Below are positions 26,359 to 33,512 of a stretch of DNA of 64,000 bases, piece after piece. This DNA comes from Kluyvera sp040932435 (GTDB lineage Bacteria > Pseudomonadota > Gammaproteobacteria > Enterobacterales > Enterobacteriaceae), in NCBI RefSeq assembly GCF_040932435.1, contig NZ_JBFQGA010000011.1, positions 1-64,000 on the forward strand. The letters are read 5' to 3'. The translations under genes and the position numbers were made by a program. Positions within the stretch are counted from its first letter, which is position 1. Every line of letters begins with the position of its first letter. A model generated the notes under the pieces. That model had not been told where the DNA came from. It was given only the letters and a program-made list of their open reading frames with translations, and made no database searches.

Positions 26359-26958
26359 ATGCTCTATATCTTTGATTTAGGTAATGTGATTGTCGACATT
26401 GATTTCAACCGTGTTTTAGGAACGTGGAGCGATCTCGCGCGTGTTCCTCTGGCTCGATTGAAGCAGAGTTTCGCAATGGGTGAGGTATTTCATCAGCATG
26501 AACGCGGTGAAATATCCGATGAAGAATTTGCCAAAGCGATGTGCCATGAAATGGATCTGCCGCTCAGCTACGAGCAGTTTGCCCACGGCTGGCAGGCGGT
26601 GTTTGTTGCTTTACGTCCCGAAGTTATCGACATCATGAAGACCCTACGCGAGCAGGGACATCGCGTCGTTGTACTCTCTAACACCAATGCGCTACACACC
26701 GAATTCTGGCCGGATGAATATCCGCAAATCTATGCGGCTGCCGACAAGGTTTATCTGTCTCAGGAGATGGGGATGCGTAAACCAGAGGCCAGAATTTATC
26801 AGCGCGTCCTTGAACTGGAAGGTTTTTCTGCCGCAGATGCGGTCTTTTTTGACGATAACGCCGATAATATAGAGGGAGCTAACCAGTTGGGGATCACCAG
26901 CGTGCTGGTGACCGGGAGAGAAACCCTACCCAACTATTTTATGAAGTCGTTATGTTAA
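26359..26958 (+). CDS. yihX: HAD-like alpha-D-glucose-1-phosphatase YihX
   Basis: YihX dephosphorylates alpha-D-glucose-1-phosphate and other sugar phosphates in the cytosol. The 199-residue protein (same as E. coli) has HAD motif I FDLGNVIVDID at the start, motif II VVLSNTN, the motif III lysine in MRKPEARIY and motif IV FFDDNADN. It begins the conserved yihX-yihY-dtd-fabY run, in which every gene overlaps the next by 4 to 7 bases, so these are translationally coupled. Confidence 0.95.
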   Translation: MLYIFDLGNVIVDIDFNRVLGTWSDLARVPLARLKQSFAMGEVFHQHERGEISDEEFAKAMCHEMDLPLSYEQFAHGWQAVFVALRPEVIDIMKTLREQGHRVVVLSNTNALHTEFWPDEYPQIYAAADKVYLSQEMGMRKPEARIYQRVLELEGFSAADAVFFDDNADNIEGANQLGITSVLVTGRETLPNYFMKSLC

Positions 26959-27818
26959 AAACCGTTCATCAAAAATGTATTCATCATACCCGGCCGCTGG
27001 TGGCGTGGAGTAAATTCCTCTGGCGGCGTATCGAAGAAGATAATATGACGACGCTGGCGGGAAACCTGGCCTATGTGTCGTTGCTTTCTCTGGTGCCGCT
27101 GGTGGCGGTGATTTTCGCCCTGTTCGCGGCATTTCCTATGTTTTCGGAAGTGAGTTTGCAGATTCGCCATTTCGTGTTTGCCAACTTCCTACCGGCTACC
27201 GGGGATGTTATTCAGCGCTATATTGAGCAGTTTGTTGCTAACTCCAACAGAATGACCGCCTTTGGCGCCTGCGGTCTAATTATTACCGCGCTGCTTTTGA
27301 TGTATTCCATCGACAGCGCGCTCAATACTATCTGGCGGAGTAAACGGGCACGGCCCAAGATTTACTCTTTCGCCGTTTACTGGATGATCCTGACTCTTGG
27401 GCCGCTTCTGGCCGGTGTGAGTCTAGCAATCAGCTCCTATCTGCTCTCTTTACGCTGGGCTAGCGAACTGCACGGCGTTATCGATAATCTGCTGCGTGTG
27501 TTCCCGCTGCTGCTTTCGTGGCTGTCGTTCTGGATGCTCTACAGCATCGTGCCCACCACGAGCGTGCCGAATCGTGATGCCATTATTGGGGCTCTGATTG
27601 CTGCCTTGCTGCACGAACTTGGCAAGAAAGCGTTCTCGCTCTACATCACCGCATTTCCCTCCTACCAGCTTATTTATGGCGTGCTGGCGGTGATCCCTAT
27701 TTTGTTTGTCTGGGTCTACTGGACTTGGTGCATCGTCTTGCTAGGTGCCGAAATAACTGTCACTCTCGGTGAATACCGAAAATTGAAAACAGAACAACAA
27801 GAAGCCGAAGAATCATGA
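26952..27818 (+). CDS. yihY: YihY, inner-membrane UPF0761 protein
   Basis: This is a polytopic membrane protein of the BrkB/YihY family, 288 residues (E. coli about 290), with roughly six transmembrane segments. The family signature LAGNLAYVSLLSLVPL lies near residue 35 and a conserved HELGKKAF segment near residue 215. It was once named RNase BN by mistake, and its function remains unknown. It overlaps yihX by 7 bases and dtd by 4. Confidence 0.93.
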   Translation: MLKTVHQKCIHHTRPLVAWSKFLWRRIEEDNMTTLAGNLAYVSLLSLVPLVAVIFALFAAFPMFSEVSLQIRHFVFANFLPATGDVIQRYIEQFVANSNRMTAFGACGLIITALLLMYSIDSALNTIWRSKRARPKIYSFAVYWMILTLGPLLAGVSLAISSYLLSLRWASELHGVIDNLLRVFPLLLSWLSFWMLYSIVPTTSVPNRDAIIGALIAALLHELGKKAFSLYITAFPSYQLIYGVLAVIPILFVWVYWTWCIVLLGAEITVTLGEYRKLKTEQQEAEES

Positions 27819-28252
27819 TTGCATTAATTCAGCGAGTCACCCGCGCGAGCGTCAGCGTGGCGGATGAAGTGACGGGAGAGATTGGCCTAGGGCTGCTGGT
27901 ATTGCTGGGTGTTGAGAAGGATGATGACGAGCAGAAGGCGAATCGCCTGTGCGAGCGCGTGCTGGGCTACCGCATCTTCAGCGATGCTGACGGTAAGATG
28001 AACCTGAATGTGCAACAGGCTGGTGGCAGCGTACTGGTGGTTTCGCAGTTTACGCTGGCGGCCGATACCGAACGCGGTATGCGTCCGGGTTTCTCAAAAG
28101 GCGCTGCGCCCGATCGCGCTGAAGCGCTCTATGACTATTTTGTACAACGCTGTCGCCAACAGGACATGAACACGCAAACAGGACGATTCGCAGCGGATAT
28201 GCAGGTGTCGCTGGTCAATGACGGCCCCGTGACGTTCTGGTTACAAGTATGA
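27815..28252 (+). CDS. dtd: D-aminoacyl-tRNA deacylase
   Basis: Dtd removes D-amino acids (and glycine from tRNA-Ala) from mischarged tRNAs. The 145-residue protein has both active-site signatures: the SQFTLAAD motif (about residues 77-84) and the Gly-cisPro motif late in the chain (NDGPVTFWL). It overlaps its neighbours yihY and fabY by ATGA junctions. Confidence 0.97.
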   Translation: MIALIQRVTRASVSVADEVTGEIGLGLLVLLGVEKDDDEQKANRLCERVLGYRIFSDADGKMNLNVQQAGGSVLVVSQFTLAADTERGMRPGFSKGAAPDRAEALYDYFVQRCRQQDMNTQTGRFAADMQVSLVNDGPVTFWLQV

Positions 28253-29238
28253 CCACGCTTCCCGTTAGGACGTGGGCGACAAAAGAGAGTGCCACTATGT
28301 ACCATCTCCGAGTACCGCAGACTGAAGAAGAGTTAGAACAGTATTACCAGTTCCGCTGGGAAATGCTGCGTAAACCCCTGCATCAGCCCAAAGGTTCCGA
28401 ACGTGATGCCTGGGATGCCATGGCGCACCATCAGATGGTGGTTGATGAACAGGGAAAGCTGGTCGCTGTAGGGCGGCTTTACATCAACGCGGATAGTGAA
28501 GCCTCCATCCGCTTTATGGCGGTGCATCCTGACGTTCAGGACAAAGGGTTGGGGACGCTTATCGCGATGACGCTGGAATCCGTCGCGCGCCAGGAAGGGG
28601 TTAAACGCGTCACCTGTAGCGCACGTGAAGACGCAGTGCCGTTCTTTTCCAAGCTAGGGTTCACGAACGAAGGGGAGATCACCGCCCCGCAGACCACCCC
28701 CGTTCGCCATTTCCTGATGATTAAACCCGTTGCCTCGCTGGACGATATACTGCACCGTGGCGATTGGTGCGCGCAGCTGCAGCAGGCTTGGTATGATCAT
28801 ATTCCGCTCAGTGAAAAAATGGGCGTGCGCATTCAGCAGTACACTGGGCAGAAATTTATTACCACCATGCCGGAAACCGGCAACCAGAACCCACACCACA
28901 CGCTGTTTGCCGGCAGCCTCTTTTCACTGGCAACGCTCACCGGCTGGGGACTTATCTGGCTGATGCTACGCGAGCGCCACCTAGGCGGCACCATTATTCT
29001 CGCCGATGCCCATATCCGATACCGAAAACCGATCACCGGTAAACCCACCGCCATCGCCGACCTTGGCTCGCTTAGCGGTGACCTAGACCGACTGGCGCGA
29101 GGGCGCAAAGCGCGTGTGCAGATGCAGGTTGAACTGTTCGGTGATGACACTCCTGGCGTCGTGTTTGAGGGGACCTACATTGTGCTGCCTGCGCGACCAT
29201 TTGGTTCGTATGAAGAGGGCGGGAACGAAGAGGAGTAG
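28249..29238 (+). CDS. fabY: FabY/YiiD, probable acetyl-CoA:ACP transacetylase-like protein
   Basis: This is a two-domain protein of 329 residues, the same length as E. coli YiiD. An N-terminal GNAT acetyltransferase domain (about residues 18-150, VHPDVQDKGLGT is the acetyl-CoA loop) is fused to a C-terminal hotdog thioesterase-like domain (NPHHTLFAGSLFSLA). FabY-type proteins can initiate fatty-acid synthesis as an alternative to FabH. The start at 28249 overlaps dtd. A second ATG at residue 17 (MYHLRVPQ) could also be used. It ends the yihX operon. Confidence 0.88.
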   Translation: MTTLPVRTWATKESATMYHLRVPQTEEELEQYYQFRWEMLRKPLHQPKGSERDAWDAMAHHQMVVDEQGKLVAVGRLYINADSEASIRFMAVHPDVQDKGLGTLIAMTLESVARQEGVKRVTCSAREDAVPFFSKLGFTNEGEITAPQTTPVRHFLMIKPVASLDDILHRGDWCAQLQQAWYDHIPLSEKMGVRIQQYTGQKFITTMPETGNQNPHHTLFAGSLFSLATLTGWGLIWLMLRERHLGGTIILADAHIRYRKPITGKPTAIADLGSLSGDLDRLARGRKARVQMQVELFGDDTPGVVFEGTYIVLPARPFGSYEEGGNEEE

Positions 29239-29261
29239 GGATCGCCCCTACCCTAATAGAT

Positions 29262-30173
29262 TTAGTGGCCCGCCGCCCGTCGGGCCACATCCCACATAGC
29301 TTCCCGCGCCGTCTGGCTTACACCGCCTAGCTGGAAGAAACCATGAATAACCCCAAGATAGCGCTGACAGGTGCATGAAACGCCCTGTTGGATTAACCGT
29401 CCAAACAGCGCTTCCCCTTCATCCCGCAGCGGATCGTACTCGGCAGTGATGATATGTACTGGCGGTAGGCCGTTAAAATCTTCTCGCCAGAGTGGGCTGG
29501 CTTCCGGGTGCATCCGGTCGCTTTCCTGAAGGTACATCTCAAAGCCGGAGAGTAGCGTATCGCGGGTTATGATGTAGTCCTGACCATTGCTGATGTAGCT
29601 TGCAAATTGGGCGGTGGCATCAAGCATGGGATAAATCAGCACGAGTTTCGCGGGGCACCACGCGGCGGAAGCTTTCAGTCGCAGTGCCGTTACCAGCGCT
29701 AGATGAGCGCCAGCGCTGTCCCCAATGAGCGTCACTCGCCGGGGGTCAATACCTAACTGCTGCGCGTATTTGTGAATGAGGTTTGCGCCTTGTTCGGCAT
29801 CATCATGGGCTGCAGGAAAAGAGTGTTCTGGTGCCAGTCGGTATTGCACCGCAATGACCCGGCATCCACTATGCCAAGCTAGTTGTCGCAGTTGATTATC
29901 ATGGGTGATAAACCCGCCGCTAACAAAGCAGCCGCCATGAAAGTAGATAATGCACGGGAGCGAAGATGCAGCATTTAGCGGCGAAATGACGCGAAATGTC
30001 ATCCCTTCCAGCACAACATCTTCGGATTTGACGCGAATCTCTTTCTTACCGGCCAGCGCCGTGCTGGCAATGTAGCCCTTTCTCCGGTCATCAATATTCT
30101 GTCCGCGCGAAGAAGGGCGACCCGCTGCAATAAACTCAGCAACTAACTGCGCAATGCCGTTTTCCAATGCCAT
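29262..30173 (-). CDS. Alpha/beta hydrolase of the hormone-sensitive lipase (Aes-like) family
   Basis: This is a 303-residue esterase. The HSL oxyanion box HGGCF (about residues 79-83), the nucleophile elbow GDSAGAHL (Ser about 153), the acid EYDPLRDEGE and the catalytic histidine in VIHGFFQ are all present, so the triad is complete. Family members cleave short-chain acyl esters. The substrate here is unknown. It stands alone, convergent with fabY and divergent from the toxin-antitoxin pair, and I know of no counterpart at this place in K-12. Two in-frame methionines lie near the N-terminus. The first is used. Confidence 0.8.
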   Translation of the reverse strand: MALENGIAQLVAEFIAAGRPSSRGQNIDDRRKGYIASTALAGKKEIRVKSEDVVLEGMTFRVISPLNAASSLPCIIYFHGGCFVSGGFITHDNQLRQLAWHSGCRVIAVQYRLAPEHSFPAAHDDAEQGANLIHKYAQQLGIDPRRVTLIGDSAGAHLALVTALRLKASAAWCPAKLVLIYPMLDATAQFASYISNGQDYIITRDTLLSGFEMYLQESDRMHPEASPLWREDFNGLPPVHIITAEYDPLRDEGEALFGRLIQQGVSCTCQRYLGVIHGFFQLGGVSQTAREAMWDVARRAAGH

Positions 30174-30336
30174 GATGATGTCCTTTTTGCTGTATAAACA
30201 TACAGTTTTATAACCTGGTTTATCGCGAATGAAAATGGGGAAATTGGGCGGGATGGTGATTGTGGATAGCGGCTCGCAAAAACGAATAGACTGTTGGTTT
30301 CTTCGGATTAATTTCAGTACGGTAAGTTATGTTGAT

Positions 30337-30387
30337 CATACGCCATTGACGTATGGTTTGATTGGACTAACATAAGCCAATGGCGTA
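30337..30387 (+). promoter_or_regulatory. Candidate operator of the toxin-antitoxin operon
   Basis: A palindrome CATACG-N7-CGTATG (30337-30355) overlaps a larger inverted repeat TACGCCATTG (30339-30348) / CAATGGCGTA (30378-30387). The set lies immediately before the toxin gene, as expected for autoregulation by a HigBA-type complex. Confidence 0.65.
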
Positions 30388-30393
30388 CTGAAT

Positions 30394-30705
30394 ATGCTAT
30401 TTATAGAAACGGAATTCTTTACCGAAGATGTTAGAAAACTGCTGGATGACAGTGAGTATCACCGACTGCAACTATTCATGGCGCTGCATCCTGATTGCGG
30501 TGATTTGATTCAGGATACGGGTGGTCTGCGAAAAATTCGCTGGCGGGCGCGAGGCAAGGGAAAGCGTGGTGGTGTGCGCATTATCTATTTTTATCAGAGC
30601 CATAAATATGAGATTCGCTTATTGCTGATTTATCAAAAGGGCATTAAGGACGATATCACGCCACAGGAAAAAGCGATTCTGCGTGTATTGAATGAGAGGT
30701 GGTAG
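30394..30705 (+). CDS. RelE/HigB-type toxin
   Basis: This small basic protein of 103 residues belongs to the RelE/HigB toxin group. The GGLRKIRW strand, the basic RARGKGKRGGVRIIYFY core and the terminal LLIYQKG segment are typical of ribosome-dependent mRNA interferases. It is encoded before its antitoxin, with the stop directly abutting the antitoxin ATG, as in HigBA. A palindromic operator lies upstream. The pair is an accessory module at this spot. Activity is inferred from family features only. Confidence 0.85.
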   Translation: MLFIETEFFTEDVRKLLDDSEYHRLQLFMALHPDCGDLIQDTGGLRKIRWRARGKGKRGGVRIIYFYQSHKYEIRLLLIYQKGIKDDITPQEKAILRVLNERW

Positions 30706-30996
30706 ATGGATAAGGCACTTTTTGAGCGACTCACTCAAAGCATGGCTCAAATGAACGAAATTATTGGAGGGGACCGGGAGCCTTCACGGACCTTTCACAT
30801 TGATGCGCTGGAGATCAAGGCCATCCGACAGGCATCGGGGTTATCTCAGCCTCGTTTTGCTGAGCTTATCTCCGTTAGTGTAGATACGCTACGCAACTGG
30901 GAGCAGGGCAGACGCTCACCAACAGGTCCTGCAAGAGCACTGCTACGCGCTATTGCTAACGATCCTAGAAATGTTTTGCAGGCGCTGAGCGACTGA
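30706..30996 (+). CDS. HigA-like XRE antitoxin
   Basis: The 96-residue protein carries an XRE-type helix-turn-helix near its C-terminal half (IRQASGLSQPRFAELISVSVDTLRNWEQG, seen as two helices at about residues 44-68). The RRSPTGPARALL ending is typical of HigA-2/NadS antitoxins. The first 35 residues probably bind the toxin. It begins where the toxin stops, so synthesis is coupled. It is expected to neutralise the toxin and repress the operon through the palindromes at 30337-30387. Confidence 0.87.
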   Translation: MDKALFERLTQSMAQMNEIIGGDREPSRTFHIDALEIKAIRQASGLSQPRFAELISVSVDTLRNWEQGRRSPTGPARALLRAIANDPRNVLQALSD

Positions 30997-31001
30997 GGAA
31001 G

Positions 31002-31032
31002 AACCCGGCAGCATATGTGCCAGCCGGGTTTC
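31002..31032. terminator. Hairpin between antitoxin and fdhE
   Basis: An AACCCGGC / GCCGGGTT stem separates the convergent antitoxin and fdhE genes. It has only short T/A flanks, so its strength as a terminator is uncertain. Confidence 0.5.
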
Positions 31033-31039
31033 TGGGGAA

Positions 31040-31969
31040 TTACTCCCCCTCTCCCGGGAACAGGAACGGGTTAATAGAGCTACGGGCGAACCCTTCTTGC
31101 TCCATCCGCGCGTCCAGCACCAGTGAGGCGAGGTCGTCGGCGACCGCTTCAACTTTAGGGTCTTTTTCCTGATACAGAATCTTCAGGTAAGTCCCACAGT
31201 CACCGCAGCTTTCGGCTTTAATGGCGGACTGCTCGTTGTCCAGCGACCAGTAGTTCAGGTCGCGGCTCTGTTCGCAGTTGCTGCATTTCACTCGCACAAC
31301 GTGCCATTCGGTTTCACACAGGTTGCAGTGCAAATAGCGTAGCCCCTGAGTGGTACCGATTTGCACTACGCTGGAAACGGGCATTGAACCACAGACCGGG
31401 CAGAATTGGCGCTGTTCGCCGTATTCTGCTCGCGCTTTGCCTGGGATGAGGCTTGCCATTTGTGCCCAGTAAAGAGACAGCGCGGCCCAGATAAACGGCG
31501 CTTTGTCGCTGCTAACAGAAGCAAAATCGGCAACGAACAGCGCGCTGGCCATCAGTTCCAGCTCCTGCGCAGAGGCTTTCTCTAGGTTTTCGATAACCGC
31601 CAACGCCGGGCCACTCATTTCAGGCTTCAGTTCGGCAATCATGGAATGCAGCAGCGTTTGCCAGTGCTTGTCGCGTGGTAGAACGTGAATATCCAGCGGC
31701 GGTTTGCCTTGGTCATTCGCTTCCTTCAGGCGTGCGGCGAGATCCATGCGCAGCGGATGGTCGTACAACACCACCTCCTGCGCGTGGGCGATAAGCGCCG
31801 CAAAGCGCAGATAATCGCCTAATGGATTATTTTCAGCCAGCTCGCGCAGGCGTTCTGCGCGGCGGTTGTAGAGGTTCTTGAGTCTGGGGAATAGTAGCGG
31901 CGGAATCACTTCCGCCGTGCGTTTCTCGCTCGAACCCAGCTCATCTTGCGGGATTATGCGGATACTCAT
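31040..31969 (-). CDS. fdhE: Formate dehydrogenase accessory protein FdhE
   Basis: FdhE is needed for active membrane formate dehydrogenases. It binds the selenocysteine subunit and is proposed to act in maturation or quality control before Tat export. The 309-residue protein has paired rubredoxin-like knuckles in its C-terminal half (CPVC, CNLC, CSNC, CGDC), which bind iron. Its ATG overlaps the fdoI stop by four bases, so it is the last gene of fdoGHI-fdhE. Confidence 0.96.
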   Translation of the reverse strand: MSIRIIPQDELGSSEKRTAEVIPPLLFPRLKNLYNRRAERLRELAENNPLGDYLRFAALIAHAQEVVLYDHPLRMDLAARLKEANDQGKPPLDIHVLPRDKHWQTLLHSMIAELKPEMSGPALAVIENLEKASAQELELMASALFVADFASVSSDKAPFIWAALSLYWAQMASLIPGKARAEYGEQRQFCPVCGSMPVSSVVQIGTTQGLRYLHCNLCETEWHVVRVKCSNCEQSRDLNYWSLDNEQSAIKAESCGDCGTYLKILYQEKDPKVEAVADDLASLVLDARMEQEGFARSSINPFLFPGEGE

Positions 31970-32601
31970 TCAGATGACTTTTCCTGTTTCTGGCGGACCT
32001 CACGGTACCAGCGCGGGTGATGTTTCTTCGCCCATGAGCTGGTAACCCATCCTTCCACCATCGCGGTAATAGTGCCTTTCACCCAAAGGGCGGCGTAAAT
32101 ATGCACCATGATAACCACAATTAACGCTACTGCGGCAAATGAATGCAGCATCAGCGCGAATCGGATCACCGGGATTGAGAAAGCAGGCGCAAAGTACGGA
32201 CGCCAGATAATCACTCCACTCACCAGCAGCAGCACCAGGAAAATAATCGCCGCCCAGAATACGCATTTCTGGCCGAAGTTATATCGCCCGGTATCACCCA
32301 CTTCCTCGTTGACGACGATCTTACGAATATTCTTCGCCCAAAAGATATCATCCCGATTGATTAGGTTGTGGTGCCAGTAGCGGAAAAACATGATGATAAA
32401 CGAGGCAAACATGATGACGCCGACAAACGGGTGCAGAATTCGCGCCAGTTGCGGGGTTCCCATAATTTGCATCAGCCAGTTGAAGGACGGGAAGAAGAAT
32501 CCCAGCCCGCTCACCGCCGCCAGAATGAAGCAGAAGGCGGTAACCCAGTGGTTGATACGTTCCGGCGCCGTGTAGCGCACGATGGTGTCACGTTTTTTCA
32601 T
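31966..32601 (-). CDS. fdoI: Formate dehydrogenase-O gamma subunit, cytochrome b556
   Basis: FdoI anchors the enzyme in the inner membrane and passes electrons from FdoH to the quinone pool through two b haems. The 211-residue protein has four hydrophobic helices and the expected haem-ligand histidines, for example INHWVTA near the N-terminus and MLHSFAAVAL and VHIYAALWVKG late. Start and stop overlap fdoH and fdhE by four bases each. Confidence 0.96.
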   Translation of the reverse strand: MKKRDTIVRYTAPERINHWVTAFCFILAAVSGLGFFFPSFNWLMQIMGTPQLARILHPFVGVIMFASFIIMFFRYWHHNLINRDDIFWAKNIRKIVVNEEVGDTGRYNFGQKCVFWAAIIFLVLLLVSGVIIWRPYFAPAFSIPVIRFALMLHSFAAVALIVVIMVHIYAALWVKGTITAMVEGWVTSSWAKKHHPRWYREVRQKQEKSSE

Positions 32602-33500
32602 TTGCGCACCTCATCGTCTTTCTCATGCAGATTGTCGTCTTCCTCTTCCGCGCGGTTAGGACCGACGCCGACGTAATGGAAGATGCTCGCAGCGAACGTT
32701 GCGGCAAAGCCAATCGCCGCCAGCGGTTTCCAGACACCTTTCCAGAATTTCACGGTGGCGCTGATTTCCGGGTTCTCCGGCAGGCCGTGGTACAGATTCG
32801 GCTTATCGGCATGATGGAGCACGTACATTACGTGCGTACCGCCAACGCCCGCCGGATCGTACAGACCTGCATTGTCGTAACCACGGGTTTTCAGCTCGGC
32901 TACGCGTTCGCCTGCCAGCACTTTCATGTCCTCTTTGGAGCCAAAGTGGATGGCCCCGGTCGGACACGTTTTCACGCAGGCCGGTTCTTGCCCCACGTTC
33001 ACACGGTCGACGCACAGCGTACATTTGTAGACGCGGTTGTCTTCCGGGTTCAGTCGCGGCACGTTGAACGGGCAGCCAGCAATGCAGTAGCCGCAGCCGA
33101 TACATTGCTCAGACTGGAAGTCGACAATGCCGTTGGCATACTGAATGATAGCCCCTTCCGCCGGACATGCCTTCAGGCAGCCAGGGTCAGCGCAGTGCAT
33201 GCAGCCATCCTTACGGATGAGCCACTCCAGTTTGTCGTTCTGCTCCACTTCTGAAAAACGCATCACCGTCCAAGATTTGGCCGTTAAATCGGCGGGGTTG
33301 TCATACACCCCAACGTTGCTGCCAATTTCATCGCGGATATCGTTCCACTCAGAACAGGCGACCTGACAGGCTTTGCAGCCGATACAGGTCGTCACGTCGA
33401 TGAGCTTCGCCACCTCTTCCTGGTGATCCCGCGCCTGTGGCGCGGGGGTGAAACCATTAGTGGCGGAACGACGGATAATGTCTTGTGATTGATAAGCCAT
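32598..33500 (-). CDS. fdoH: Formate dehydrogenase-O beta subunit (iron-sulfur)
   Basis: This 300-residue protein carries four [4Fe-4S] clusters in ferredoxin motifs: CIGCKACQVAC, CMHCADPGCLKAC, CIGCGYCIAGCPF and CTLCVDRV. A single C-terminal membrane helix (AAIGFAATFAASIFHYVGV) ends in a short acidic tail. It carries electrons from FdoG at the periplasmic side to FdoI. It lies 12 bases behind fdoG. Confidence 0.97.
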   Translation of the reverse strand: MAYQSQDIIRRSATNGFTPAPQARDHQEEVAKLIDVTTCIGCKACQVACSEWNDIRDEIGSNVGVYDNPADLTAKSWTVMRFSEVEQNDKLEWLIRKDGCMHCADPGCLKACPAEGAIIQYANGIVDFQSEQCIGCGYCIAGCPFNVPRLNPEDNRVYKCTLCVDRVNVGQEPACVKTCPTGAIHFGSKEDMKVLAGERVAELKTRGYDNAGLYDPAGVGGTHVMYVLHHADKPNLYHGLPENPEISATVKFWKGVWKPLAAIGFAATFAASIFHYVGVGPNRAEEEDDNLHEKDDEVRK

Positions 33501-33512
33501 AGGTCGTCTCCG

